Shown piece by piece: positions 16,441 through 25,386 of a stretch of 64,000 bases of DNA. Source of the stretch: Lewinellaceae bacterium SD302 (lineage in GTDB: Bacteria > Bacteroidota > Bacteroidia > Chitinophagales > Saprospiraceae); NCBI GenBank assembly GCA_002591745.1, contig PDLQ01000001.1, positions 124,001-188,000 on the forward strand. Reading direction: 5' to 3'. Below the pieces are notes generated by a model. It searched no databases. It was not told the DNA's origin and saw nothing but the letters and a program-made list of their open reading frames with translations. How positions within the stretch are numbered: position 1 is the stretch's first letter; every line of letters begins with the position of its first letter. The translations under genes and the position numbers were made by a program.

Positions 16441-17003
16441 ACGAGATTAATTTTAGAATTTTTTTTAGGCGTAGCCTGTCCGTAAAAGTCATCCAGATTG
16501 CGCTGAAGCCATTTACGGGCACGCATGAGCTGAGAGCGGGAAGTTTCTACTTTGATACCCAGTAATTTGTGGATTTCATCGTGGGAATAGCCGTCTACAA
16601 CGTAGAGGTTGAAGACGACGCGGTAGCCTTCGGGCATACTATTGACCAGGCGCATGAGATCGTCTTCTTTTAATTTTTTGAGGGCTTCGTTTTCTGCGCC
16701 GGACCAGTCGTGCTGATCGGTCAGATGGACAACCTCGAGTACCCGACCGCGGCGACTGGACAGGATTTTGTGCACCCCGATGGAGCGAATCCAGGGCTTT
16801 AATTTTCCTTTAGCGGCATCGAAACGACTGATGCTGGTGAAGACTTCGGCGAAGATCTCCTGTAGCATATCCGGACATTCTGCTTCACTGATCCCGTAGC
16901 GGCGGCAGATGGTATAAAGGTAGGGGGCATACTCCTGATAGAGATGCTTGAAAGCCCGGCGGTCTCCTTTACGACAAAGTTCTATGTACTGTATTTCCCG
17001 CAA
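16437..17003 (-). CDS. ECF-type RNA polymerase sigma factor
   Basis: 188 residues. Region 2 (FKHLYQEYAPYLYTICRRYG, then MLQEIFAEVF) covers about 15-80. Region 4 (MPEGYRVVFNLYVVDGYSHD, then an HTH with TSRSQLMRARKWLQ) covers about 120-175. ECF sigma factors redirect RNA polymerase to a small regulon and are held by a partner; here the partner is probably the overlapping downstream gene. It is preceded by a lipoprotein gene 7 bp upstream on the same strand, so the unit is a three-gene operon. A basic tail (PKKNSKINLV) is an addition to the core fold. Confidence 0.92.
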   Translation of the reverse strand: MREIQYIELCRKGDRRAFKHLYQEYAPYLYTICRRYGISEAECPDMLQEIFAEVFTSISRFDAAKGKLKPWIRSIGVHKILSSRRGRVLEVVHLTDQHDWSGAENEALKKLKEDDLMRLVNSMPEGYRVVFNLYVVDGYSHDEIHKLLGIKVETSRSQLMRARKWLQRNLDDFYGQATPKKNSKINLV

Positions 17004-17010
17004 CGGCCGA

Positions 17011-17559
17011 TCATTGACATTCTACCATAGGAATGTGAAAATTACCGGACAGATCTCCGATACTTTCAATGGCCGTACCCGCATTGTTGAAGATGAAAAA
17101 CTCACCGTCGAAATGTCCCACTAGGTGATCTTCCGCAAAATCCTGCTCGAACTCAAAGTTGAGGGTGATCGGGCAGGCCAGGGTTAAGGTATCCGCAATC
17201 TCTACCACGATATTAGCGTGGTTGTAGAATTGGTCCTCAAAGTCATAGTACAGGTAAAACTCGCCTTCTTCTTCCAGTTCCGGTTCAATTGATTGGTGGT
17301 CGCCAGTATTGGTAATCAGATAATAACGAATCATCTCCCCGGAAAAAGGGTCTTCAAATTCACATTCGGAAGCATCCGCCAGGTCGGAGGAAACGTAGCC
17401 ATTGGTGTTGAAATAGACGTGGTCGGGTGAATAATCCGTCACCTCTGGCTCGATGGGTTCGGTTGTCTCACTAATGACCTCATCGTAGTTTTCGCGGTCA
17501 CAGGCCGAAAAAATCAGTACGGGTAAGAGTAGCAGCAATAAACGTAAAGTATAATGCAT
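17011..17559 (-). CDS. Hypothetical lipoprotein, first gene of the ECF sigma operon
   Basis: 182 residues from the ATG at 17557-17559, chosen because it gives a clean signal peptide (LRLLLLLLPVLIFSAC) with a lipobox Cys; a longer in-frame start (17598) adds 13 residues without signal character. The mature protein is very acidic (Glu/Asp-rich, with EPELEEEGEFYLYYD) and appears beta-rich. I do not recognise a family. Its place ahead of the sigma factor suggests an envelope sensor or a target of the same response. A TACCTTTA box at 17612-17619 (minus strand) is a near match to the -7 consensus. Confidence 0.7.
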   Translation of the reverse strand: MHYTLRLLLLLLPVLIFSACDRENYDEVISETTEPIEPEVTDYSPDHVYFNTNGYVSSDLADASECEFEDPFSGEMIRYYLITNTGDHQSIEPELEEEGEFYLYYDFEDQFYNHANIVVEIADTLTLACPITLNFEFEQDFAEDHLVGHFDGEFFIFNNAGTAIESIGDLSGNFHIPMVECQ

Positions 17560-17767
17560 AAGTAGGGATGTCTGGGGTGAAAAGCCAGGGCCTTTCATAT
17601 ACCCTTTATCCTAAAGGTAAGCCGGCGTTGCAGGACAGGAGAAATAAAGAGGAGAAAAATTTGGTAAAGGGGGCCAACAAACTCTCAGAAGCACAAGGAA
17701 CACTAAAGCGCGACGTATTTAACAATTCTACTTCGGTGAAGTATCGGGTAATATTCGCTATTCATTG

Positions 17768-20281
17768 TTAGAAACTCCAGTCCCGCTTCCACGTATCAAT
17801 CAGATCAAAAGAAATCTTGAAAGAGGTATTGGGTGGGCCGTTGCTGGAATCCGCCGCAACGCCGAAGATGCCTACGCGCAGGCGACGACGAGCACCGAGT
17901 TTAAAGACCCGCTCCATTCCGGCAAACACCTCCTGGTGACGGAAATTGCCATCCCTGAGCCAAAGAAAGCCACCACCAGCTACTACCTTGAGCCCCGTTT
18001 TCTTCAGCAAGGGCACATTATTGATCAGCGCTCCGTTAAAGTGGTGAATATGATGAAATTCGAAGTGAAGATTGGTTGTGGTCAAACTCGTGTCCAACGA
18101 TTGGAAACTGTGCAGTGGATCGGAGTAGAGTATGGGATCGGATTGACGAAATTGCTTGAAATCCACGAAGCGCAAGTCCCTGGTATTAACGAATTGACCC
18201 AACTGCGCTCGGTAGCGGCTATTACCCAGCGCGCCGACCTGCACATTTTGTTCGATGGCGAGTTGCAGGTAGTCGAAGTCGATGTCGCTACTCAGCGCGC
18301 CGCTCCAGCCCTTCTGGTGTGCCAGACTAAACGTTGGCCACTTGCTGCCCAGAATAATCTTACGGGTAGGTTCACGCATGTATTTCTGGCCGGGGGTAAA
18401 TGAAATGGTATTGGTGGAAATGAAGGCTTGGTAGCGATCGAAGTCAATAATTTCGTCATTGTCCTCTACAACGCCGTCTACGAAAGAACCGACATCCAGT
18501 CCGGTCAGTGGTCGGCGGTCGCTCAGTTCAAAAGAAGAACGAATGAATAGCCCGTTGGCGATCTCGATCTGTTGACCGATACGCAGTGCGTCGCGCAGAA
18601 TATAGTTGGAAGGTTTGAGCAGGTTCAGGAATGCATCGTACTGGTTAATGGCCTCGAAAGAACGCCCCCCGCTGATGCTGACGTCACCCAACCGAAAAGG
18701 ATCGTAGCGAAACCAGGAACTGAAGTCTCCCTGAAAATCACCGTTACGGAGGCCATAATTCAGGGTGCCGGAGTTACTCAGGATGCGACCGTTACCGTAG
18801 CGTTTAAAAGTAGAGGCATAGGGCCCGACCCGCCATCCCCCCACCGGACTAAAGTCGATCATGGAAGCCAGCGGCCCTACGTAAATATGCGTTTTTTTCT
18901 CGTGGTCGCGGAAGCCGACCCCGTCCCATGCCAGGTCCAGTAATGTCACTTTATTATAGCGGGCCTGGATACTGTCTTTATAAGTCTTGCTGTTCACGAC
19001 GGCGTAAATGCTGTCACGCACGCGCACCATTTCGGCCTCCCGCTCAGTCAGCTTTTCGGTGCGGCCCGCGGCCCAGTACTCCCCGTCGCGTTCGTAAGCC
19101 TCCTGGGTCGTGACGGCCACTTCATTGCCGAAGAATTTATCCGGAAATTCGTAGTAGGGCTCGATGTTGTCGTAACGCAGGGTAGTGCTGCCTTCAAAGA
19201 CCCGCCCCTTGGTATCGGTACCGTAAATGAAAGCTTGACGGTCGATCATCCAGACGCTGTCGGCCACCTCGGCGTAATGCTGTTCGATACGGAAACGATC
19301 GGAGAGGATCAGGGCCCCGGTGGGTAGTTCGAAGTCGATGCGGTTGATCGTCCAATGACCTTCGTTGATCCAGATCAGCCCACTGACGGTGGCGTTGCCG
19401 GACTTGCGAGGGATGACGCGAATTTTATACACCAGCTCGCCATCCTCATAATCGGTGGATAGCAGTTCATATTTGTAGGACAGTACGGCCGTATTGCTCA
19501 ACGGCGAGATTACCGGCAGGTCGGCGATGCCATTGAGGCGCACCAGATTGCGGTAAAAGTTGAAATCCGTCTCACCGAAGCGGGGTAGAAATAGTCCGTT
19601 TTTATCGCCGTATTTCTGGTAAGCGGTACGCTCTTCTTTGTAGCGGTTGGGGTACTGGTAATTCAGCGTCAGTTCCATTTCCACCATGTTCAGGCCGTTG
19701 AGCAGCTCGCGCTGGGCGGCGGCTTCGGCCGCGAAGGGGTCTTCCGGATCACCCTCGGTGGCCAGGCTGACGGCGGCGGCTTTTTTCTTTTTGGCTTCCT
19801 TCTCGTCGATTTCCTCGGTGGCCTTTACGTAGACGCGGGCGCGGTAGCTGTCCAGGGCTTTCAGGTGGGCCTGTTTGTTGTCGATCACCTTGCGGATGAT
19901 GCCGAAGGCCGGGTCGCGTTTATCGGCGTTCACGGTGATCTCTGCCAACTCTACCCCGGAGGTTTTAAGTTGGATGTTCAGCCACAGGCTATCTCCGGTT
20001 AATAAGACTTCCTGCGATTGACTTTCGTATCCGAGACTGGAGAAAACAAGACGGTATTCACCCTCAACGTCCAGTCGCATAGTGTAGTGGCCGGCGTCAT
20101 CAGAGACCGTGCCCGTCTGGTTTTGCTGTACGAATACGTTGGCGTAGGGAACCGGTTCCCCGAACTCATTCGAGATGTTGCCCGTGATCACCTGGGCGGA
20201 TAGGGATAGTGGCTGCCAAAGTAGCAGAGCCAGTAAGAACAGGGAGTATTTCAGTTTTCGGATGATCGTTTGAGTGTGCAT
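17768..20281 (-). CDS. DUF5686 / carboxypeptidase-regulatory-like outer-membrane protein
   Basis: 837 residues from ATG 20279-20281; the upstream in-frame ATG at 20359 would put 26 unlikely residues ahead of the signal peptide. Order: signal peptide (YSLFLLALLLWQPLSLSAQ), CarboxypepD_reg-like beta-sandwich at about 30-115 (VITGNISNEFGEPVPYANVF), a charged Lys/Ala/Glu-rich stretch, then the DUF5686 body whose C-terminal half looks like a transmembrane beta-barrel and ends in an aromatic residue (RDWSF). Such proteins resemble TonB-dependent transporters without a canonical plug; the function is not established. One dispersed-motif copy lies in the signal-peptide codons. Confidence 0.85.
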   Translation of the reverse strand: MHTQTIIRKLKYSLFLLALLLWQPLSLSAQVITGNISNEFGEPVPYANVFVQQNQTGTVSDDAGHYTMRLDVEGEYRLVFSSLGYESQSQEVLLTGDSLWLNIQLKTSGVELAEITVNADKRDPAFGIIRKVIDNKQAHLKALDSYRARVYVKATEEIDEKEAKKKKAAAVSLATEGDPEDPFAAEAAAQRELLNGLNMVEMELTLNYQYPNRYKEERTAYQKYGDKNGLFLPRFGETDFNFYRNLVRLNGIADLPVISPLSNTAVLSYKYELLSTDYEDGELVYKIRVIPRKSGNATVSGLIWINEGHWTINRIDFELPTGALILSDRFRIEQHYAEVADSVWMIDRQAFIYGTDTKGRVFEGSTTLRYDNIEPYYEFPDKFFGNEVAVTTQEAYERDGEYWAAGRTEKLTEREAEMVRVRDSIYAVVNSKTYKDSIQARYNKVTLLDLAWDGVGFRDHEKKTHIYVGPLASMIDFSPVGGWRVGPYASTFKRYGNGRILSNSGTLNYGLRNGDFQGDFSSWFRYDPFRLGDVSISGGRSFEAINQYDAFLNLLKPSNYILRDALRIGQQIEIANGLFIRSSFELSDRRPLTGLDVGSFVDGVVEDNDEIIDFDRYQAFISTNTISFTPGQKYMREPTRKIILGSKWPTFSLAHQKGWSGALSSDIDFDYLQLAIEQNVQVGALGNSRYRAQLGQFVNTRDLRFVDFKQFRQSDPILYSDPLHSFQSLDTSLTTTNLHFEFHHIHHFNGALINNVPLLKKTGLKVVAGGGFLWLRDGNFRHQEVFAGMERVFKLGARRRLRVGIFGVAADSSNGPPNTSFKISFDLIDTWKRDWSF
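20211..20225 (-). repeat. Dispersed motif copy 7 (GCTACTTTGGCAGCC)
   Basis: Sense orientation in the signal-peptide codons of the DUF5686 gene, read as LLLWQP, a different frame from copies 2 to 5. Confidence 0.65.
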
Positions 20282-20564
20282 AGTATTCCAAGGAGTGCCT
20301 GGGCGCTCGGTGGGGTTGTTCGCCTTTAAGACGAGGTGAGACGGAGAAAAGTTACGCATCCCCGGTGTTTTAAGATGGTTTTAAGGCTTGTACACCGATG
20401 TAAGGCTGTAGGTCTTAAAAACGGGCGCTTAACTTTATAGAAGTCAAAATGATAGTGTCGTTAAACTACTTCTTCGGAATAAGCAAAAATCTGGATGCAT
20501 GATAACTACGTATCTATGAATAGGCCAACCAGCTTGGTCGCTTTTTTAATCAATATTCTGCATT

Positions 20565-21317
20565 ATGACTATCAATATTCGTTTCCTTCTCATGCTCCTC
20601 ACGGTGCTGACTCTCGCAGCTTGTGATGACGATGACGACAACGTAACCATCGATCCCGTTACCTTTGACGTAACCATCGAAAACATTTCTACTCCCGGCC
20701 TAATCGATACCGAACGGGCCATGGGTACCAACCCGCTTTCACCTCCCGTGTACGCTCACTTTATCGGAGAAGACCCCATGTTCACGGCCGGCGAACTGGC
20801 TAACGCCGGTACCGAAAGTATCGCCGAAGACGGTTTCCCCGATGCCATGGTCGCCATGCTAGCCGGCAACTCAGATGTGAAATCCAGCGGAGCAGTTACC
20901 TCCCCCGGAGGACCCGATGACGGCCCGGCTGTTTTCGCCGGAGAGTCCATCTCCTTCTCCATTACCGCCGAGGAAGGCGATAAACTGCAATTCGAAACCA
21001 TGTTCGTACAGTCCAACGACTGGTTCTACACCTTCAGTAACGGTGGAGTAGAACTTTTTGACGGCACCACGCCACTTTCTGGTGATCTGACCGACCGCGT
21101 AGTGGTCTACGATGCCGGTACTGAAGAAGATACTGCCCCCGGTACCGGCCCCACGATGGAACCCGGCCCCGTACAGAAGCCGGTACAGGATCCGGAGGCT
21201 TCTAACGTAGGAACCGCCGAGTCCGTCCCCGTGCAACTCGCCCGTGAGCGCCACCCCTCATTTACAATTCCAGACAATAATGCGGTCATTCGCGTTACAA
21301 TTACCCCGCGTTCATAA
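20565..21317 (+). CDS. Spondin-domain-like lipoprotein
   Basis: 250 residues. The signal peptide ends in LTLAAC with a lipobox Cys, followed by a run of Asp (CDDDDDN). The rest matches the bacterial spondin_N type: FDVTIENIS at the first strand, then ESISFSITAEEGDKLQFETMF and VQSNDWFYTFSNGG, the family's most recognisable stretch. A Pro/Gly/Glu-rich insert (around PGTGPTMEPGPVQKPVQDPE) precedes the last strand. These are surface-exposed lipoproteins of unknown ligand. The gene stands alone, with a strong terminator behind it. Confidence 0.8.
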   Translation: MTINIRFLLMLLTVLTLAACDDDDDNVTIDPVTFDVTIENISTPGLIDTERAMGTNPLSPPVYAHFIGEDPMFTAGELANAGTESIAEDGFPDAMVAMLAGNSDVKSSGAVTSPGGPDDGPAVFAGESISFSITAEEGDKLQFETMFVQSNDWFYTFSNGGVELFDGTTPLSGDLTDRVVVYDAGTEEDTAPGTGPTMEPGPVQKPVQDPEASNVGTAESVPVQLARERHPSFTIPDNNAVIRVTITPRS

Positions 21318-21367
21318 TGCATTCAGTATTACAGCATTTTAGATGCTCTTGCGTATAGCAAGTAACG

Positions 21368-21405
21368 ATAGCCTTCGGTCATTTTTTTGACCGAAGGCTA
21401 TTTTT
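21368..21405 (+). terminator. Rho-independent terminator after the spondin-like gene
   Basis: A 14-bp perfect stem (21368-21381 with 21388-21401), a loop of T residues and a trailing T-run. Because the stem is flanked by T and A runs it may work in both directions. Confidence 0.85.
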
Positions 21406-21516
21406 AATAGCACAGCGGCTTATAATTCAGTAGTAGCACTGCATTAAAGGCTATGAAGAGCGTACTAAAAGCCAGGAAGGGTGGTTGAAAGTAGATCAAT
21501 ACTCTAGCTGACCACA

Positions 21517-22140
21517 ATGATCTACAAATCATACTTGCTAATACTACTGCTCTTTTTTTGTTTCAGCTTGCCGGCCCAGCAGGAAAAACCCACCACGCTC
21601 TTACTGGAAACCGGCCTCGTCGGTTTATTTGATGATGAGGTGTTCGGGGCATTTCTACACCTGGAACCTCGCCATAATTTAAGTGAAAATACGGTTATAG
21701 GGCTGCGGCTAGGAATAACCATCAATACGCATTCGATCACCAATAATGATGCCTTTCTATACGCCATTGAAGAGGACGGCGATAACGGTGTCATTTCGTT
21801 CGTGCCAACCTTCGAATATCGCTGGCGCAATCATCACCTGCTTCCCCATCTGGGTATTGGCGTCGGCTATTATCTGTTGGGAGATTACGTGGATGTCATC
21901 CGAAGCGGCGTGTTCGGCAATCCCGAAAGGAAGTACAAAATAATAATTCGGGATCAGCCCGGATTTTTGATTCGGGCTGGTTTACAGCCGGGGAAACTGC
22001 GGCTGGGGGTTGAGTACAATTACGTGCCAAAAGCTGATTTAGTGGTTCCCGATAGCCAGGAGGAGATTGGAACGTTGAATAGAAGTTACGTGGGATTGTC
22101 ACTGGGTTTCGTGATTGGCGGCGGATTAACGTCAAAATAA
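21517..22140 (+). CDS. Small outer-membrane beta-barrel protein
   Basis: 207 residues with a signal peptide (YLLILLLFFCFSLPAQQ). The mature part is a series of amphipathic strands with Gly/Tyr-rich turns (HLGIGVGYYLLGDYVDV, KLRLGVEYNYVPK) and a final strand SYVGLSLGFVIGG, consistent with an 8-strand porin-like or OMP_b-brl fold. No specific family is recognised. It is single, on the plus strand, with no close partner. Confidence 0.65.
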   Translation: MIYKSYLLILLLFFCFSLPAQQEKPTTLLLETGLVGLFDDEVFGAFLHLEPRHNLSENTVIGLRLGITINTHSITNNDAFLYAIEEDGDNGVISFVPTFEYRWRNHHLLPHLGIGVGYYLLGDYVDVIRSGVFGNPERKYKIIIRDQPGFLIRAGLQPGKLRLGVEYNYVPKADLVVPDSQEEIGTLNRSYVGLSLGFVIGGGLTSK

Positions 22141-22409
22141 TACACAGACTGTATAGATCTTACAGCGCAAATCAATTCATTACCTAATTCAGCAACTCGT
22201 CCAATATTTGGATTCGGATTCACAAGCCCGCCGGGCCAGACACCAGGTCGGACGGGGTTGTAAGACTAAATGCTTTGCTGATCAGGGGCTAATCAATAAG
22301 TACAAGCTGTCTTATACAGGACACGATGGATCAGGTACGACAATATTCAATCTAATCGGTCTGTTTTATCAATAACTCATATTCAGGCCCATGAATCTAT
22401 CTCAACATT
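22141..22409. other. Intergenic stretch without recognisable gene
   Basis: No convincing ORF or RNA gene. The only notable features are an out-of-frame ATG at 22391 (reads 11 codons through the motif to a TAA) and the motif copy at its right end. Confidence 0.5.
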
Positions 22410-22424
22410 GCTACTTTGTTAGCT
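22410..22424 (+). repeat. Dispersed motif copy 8 (GCTACTTTGTTAGCT)
   Basis: Overlaps the presumed TTG start of the next gene, so it is both a repeat copy and part of the translation start region. Confidence 0.7.
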
Positions 22425-23276
22425 AAGAAGACCAAAGACAAAGCCCTACGCGCTATCCAGTCCGGAGATACGACTGAAGCTATTCAACTATTGAAAGCCG
22501 GTGAGATCAATGACGATCAGCGCCGAAATCTGACCTTGATTGAAGCCGAATATAACGAGTTGCAGTCGGCAATTTTAAAGGGGATAGTTTCCGAAGACAA
22601 TCGGAGAAGCCGGCGTAACCAAATCAACGATCATTTATTAACTCTGCTACAAAACCCGAGGCAAGAGGGACCGCTGAGGAACAGAAAGACATACTCACTG
22701 GTGGGTTGGGGCATTGGGATCACCGTATTGACATTTTTGCTGATTTATTGGCTCTCTACACCCGTAAAGACCTGCCCTGATTTCGATACAAGCGCTAATA
22801 ATCAGTTACTCATTCTGCCTTTTGAGCAGGTGGGGTCACAAGCGGCTAAACCGCATTTATTACTAAGAGACCGGATTGAAACACTAGTGCGGGAAAATAA
22901 TTTATCCACCAGCGTCGGACTCGGTCTGGCAAGCCCGGATTTATCCGCTAACGAAGCTCCCGTCAAGGCCCTGGAGTGTGAAGCTAACGCCATAGTATGG
23001 GGCAAGTATTCCGCCTCCTCGGACTCGATTCGCCTGGTCTTGCAATACCATTTTATCGATCAGCCGGAGGCCGCTAGCGTTAGCGAGTTGATTAGTTTAC
23101 AAGACGTTACAGCCATTCATAGCGGACGGTTTTCCCAGAGTTTGGATGACGCCATTTTTGCTCTTTGCGCGGTAATCGCTTTACGGGAAGGGGAGCTTGA
23201 ACTTGCCCGGAAATGGATAGGCGAGGTGAAGGAAACAGAGATTTTGGGAAAGGAATTGAGGCAGTTTTTAAACTAG
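22416..23276 (+). CDS. Effector-associated-domain (EAD11-like) membrane protein
   Basis: 286 residues if TTG 22416 is used; no in-frame ATG exists upstream and I find no Met in the body, so the true start is uncertain. Residues about 8-80 match the helical pattern of the EAD11-type effector-associated domain (LLKAGEINDDQRRNL..., EAEYNELQSAILKG, RRNQINDHLLTLL). One membrane helix follows at about 94-112. The extracytoplasmic part (LLILPFEQVG, then ECEANAIVWGKYSASSDSIRL) resembles the TolB-N/FlgO-like fold, and the tail looks like one TPR-type hairpin, shorter than expected. EAD domains are adaptors in bacterial conflict systems; a role in such a system is inference. A -1/+1 shift at the start cannot be excluded. 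Confidence 0.55.
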   Translation: MLAKKTKDKALRAIQSGDTTEAIQLLKAGEINDDQRRNLTLIEAEYNELQSAILKGIVSEDNRRSRRNQINDHLLTLLQNPRQEGPLRNRKTYSLVGWGIGITVLTFLLIYWLSTPVKTCPDFDTSANNQLLILPFEQVGSQAAKPHLLLRDRIETLVRENNLSTSVGLGLASPDLSANEAPVKALECEANAIVWGKYSASSDSIRLVLQYHFIDQPEAASVSELISLQDVTAIHSGRFSQSLDDAIFALCAVIALREGELELARKWIGEVKETEILGKELRQFLN

Positions 23277-23452
23277 AGTTTTAGAACAGAGGCGATCTGC
23301 CTACTACGGTTAATGAATTGCAATATGCTAGAATTTGCCATGCACAATTAACAAATAATCGACTTAAACCGCCAAAAATTGCTGTTCTGATGAATTGCTG
23401 CACATTTGATGAATAAAAATGACTTTATTTTAATCAAACGACTCTTGATAGT

Positions 23453-25186
23453 ATGATCTTACGCTATTTCAGCGGCTTCTTCCTGCTGCTAACCTTGTTG
23501 CTCATCACCTGTAGTGATAACGTTGATGTGCCGGTTGCTAGTCCACAGGCCACTACGTTTAGTGAGCAGATTCGGCTCAACCAAATTGGTTACTATCCTC
23601 AATCTAGCAAGCGGGCCGTGGTAGTGACGGATGAGATTCTCGAAAATTTTCAGTTGGTGAATGAAGCGGGAGAAGAGGTGATTTCGGAAAGTCTCGGTCC
23701 CCTGACAGAATGGAAACTGGCCGGTGAGAAGGTGCAGGTGGCGGACTTCAGCAGCGTCGATAAGCCGGGAACCTACTATGTCGTGGTTGCCGAATTGGGC
23801 CGTTCCTATCCCTTTGAAATCAAGGAGTCGGTTTTGAAAGAAGCCTTCCTCGGCTCCATCAAAGGCATGTACTATCAGCGGATGAGCATACCACTGGAGG
23901 AAAAGTACGCCGGTAAATGGCGGCGACCGATGGCCCATCCGGATGACAAGGTGTTTTACCATCCGTCGAGTGGAAAATCTACCGGCTCAATGTCTTCTCC
24001 CGGTGGATGGTACGATGCTGGTGATTACAATAAGTATATTGTCAATGCTGCCTATCCCCTCGGACAATTTTTGCTGTTTGCCGAGCAGTATCCTGGTGCG
24101 GTGGAGGACGCTACCCTTAATATTCCCGAAAGCGGTAACGGTAAGAACGACTATCTGGATGAACTGAAATACGAATTGGACTGGATCCTCAGCATGCAAG
24201 ATGCTGACGGTGGTCTGTTTCATAAACTGACGACCAAAAATTTTGAAGGGATGGTCATGCCTCATGAGGCCACCAGTTCACGTCACATTGTAGGTAAGGG
24301 CACCGCAGCAACGCTGGATTTTGCCGCAGCCACTGCCAAAGCGTCCCGGATTTACCGAACTTATGATCCTGACTTTGCGGCTCAGTGTCTTGAAGCCGCC
24401 ATAGCCGCTCACCAATGGGCGATGAAAAACCCGACTTTAGCCTTCAAAAACCCGGAAGATGTTTCTACCGGTGAGTACGGTGACGGCAATTTCGACGACG
24501 AATGGTACTGGGCCAACGCCGAACTCTTCGTAGCCACCGAAGATGAAAAATACCTGGATGCCCTGCGACAAGATGACCTAGATTTCGTTTATCGCCCCGG
24601 CGAAAGCTGGACGGCTTTCATGCGCTTTATGGGTTACTTCAATTTGCTGGAAAATAAGGAGGTGGTCCCGGCGGACTACTACGAATCAATAGCTAGCGGT
24701 ATCATTGACGAAGCCGACCGCCTGATGCGGCGAACGGAAGCGTTGCCTTACTTCCAGCCCGTCGATGATTTTCACTGGGGCTCCAATAGCGATGTTCTCA
24801 ATGCCGGGCTCATCTTCGCTCAGGCCTACCGCCTTACCGAAGAAGGAAAATACCTGAGCGGGGCGTAACTTGCTGCCGATTATATCTTCGGCACCAACGC
24901 CACCGGCTACAGTTTTCTCACCGGCTTCGGAGAAAAGACACCCATGTTCATCCATCACCGGCAAAGTGCTGCTGATGGTATTGCCGATCCCGTACCAGGC
25001 TTGCTTTCAGGCGGACCCAACAGCCGTAAACAAGACGTTAGCAATAATGTCATTTATCCAGCCGACGCCGCGCCTATGCAGTGCTGGGTAGACCAGGAAC
25101 CCAGCTACGCCAGTAACGAAATTTGCCTGAATTGGAACGCGCCGCTGACTTACCTGCTTGGTTTTCTGGAACAAGAATCCAAGTAA
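23453..25186 (+). pseudogene. Glycoside hydrolase family 9 (cellulase) lipoprotein, interrupted by an in-frame TAA
   Basis: The frame reads 471 residues to TAA (24866-24868) and continues in the same frame, without shift, to the TAA at 25184-25186. Features: lipobox LLLITC, N-terminal immunoglobulin-like CelD_N domain (about 40-130), GH9 catalytic domain with GGWYDAGDY (Asp188 and Asp191, general base). After the internal stop come FGTNATGYSFLTGFG, the HHR motif (501-503) and NEICLNWNAP with Glu556, the expected general acid. The 471-residue product therefore lacks half of the active site. The stop sits where A-Q-L-A-A-D would be natural, so CAA to TAA is the simplest cause. Could also be a sequencing error. 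Confidence 0.85.
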
Positions 25187-25349
25187 CCGATGGATATTAT
25201 TGTAAGGATTCGTCTGCGGGACAACTGATTTTTTGGGGTTGGTAATTTCGCCACTTTTGAGGGTTGTGTTTTAGTCGGTTATTCAAAAAAGAATACCGGC
25301 AGATACCTTTGCGGATCTGGATGCGAAAACCTGCCTATTTTCAATTTTA

Positions 25350-25357
25350 TATCTTTG
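25350..25357 (+). promoter_or_regulatory. -7 box TATCTTTG for the M48 protease gene
   Basis: An exact match to TAnnTTTG, 29 bp ahead of ATG 25387. It supports this ATG over an in-frame GTG 123 bp upstream. Confidence 0.7.
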
Positions 25358-25386
25358 GTTTTTTAATCATCCCGTTACAGAAACAA

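Noticed and set aside
24866-24868. The GH9 TAA as programmed recoding
   Set aside because: UAA is not used for selenocysteine or pyrrolysine and no structured element is apparent after it; a nonsense mutation is simpler.
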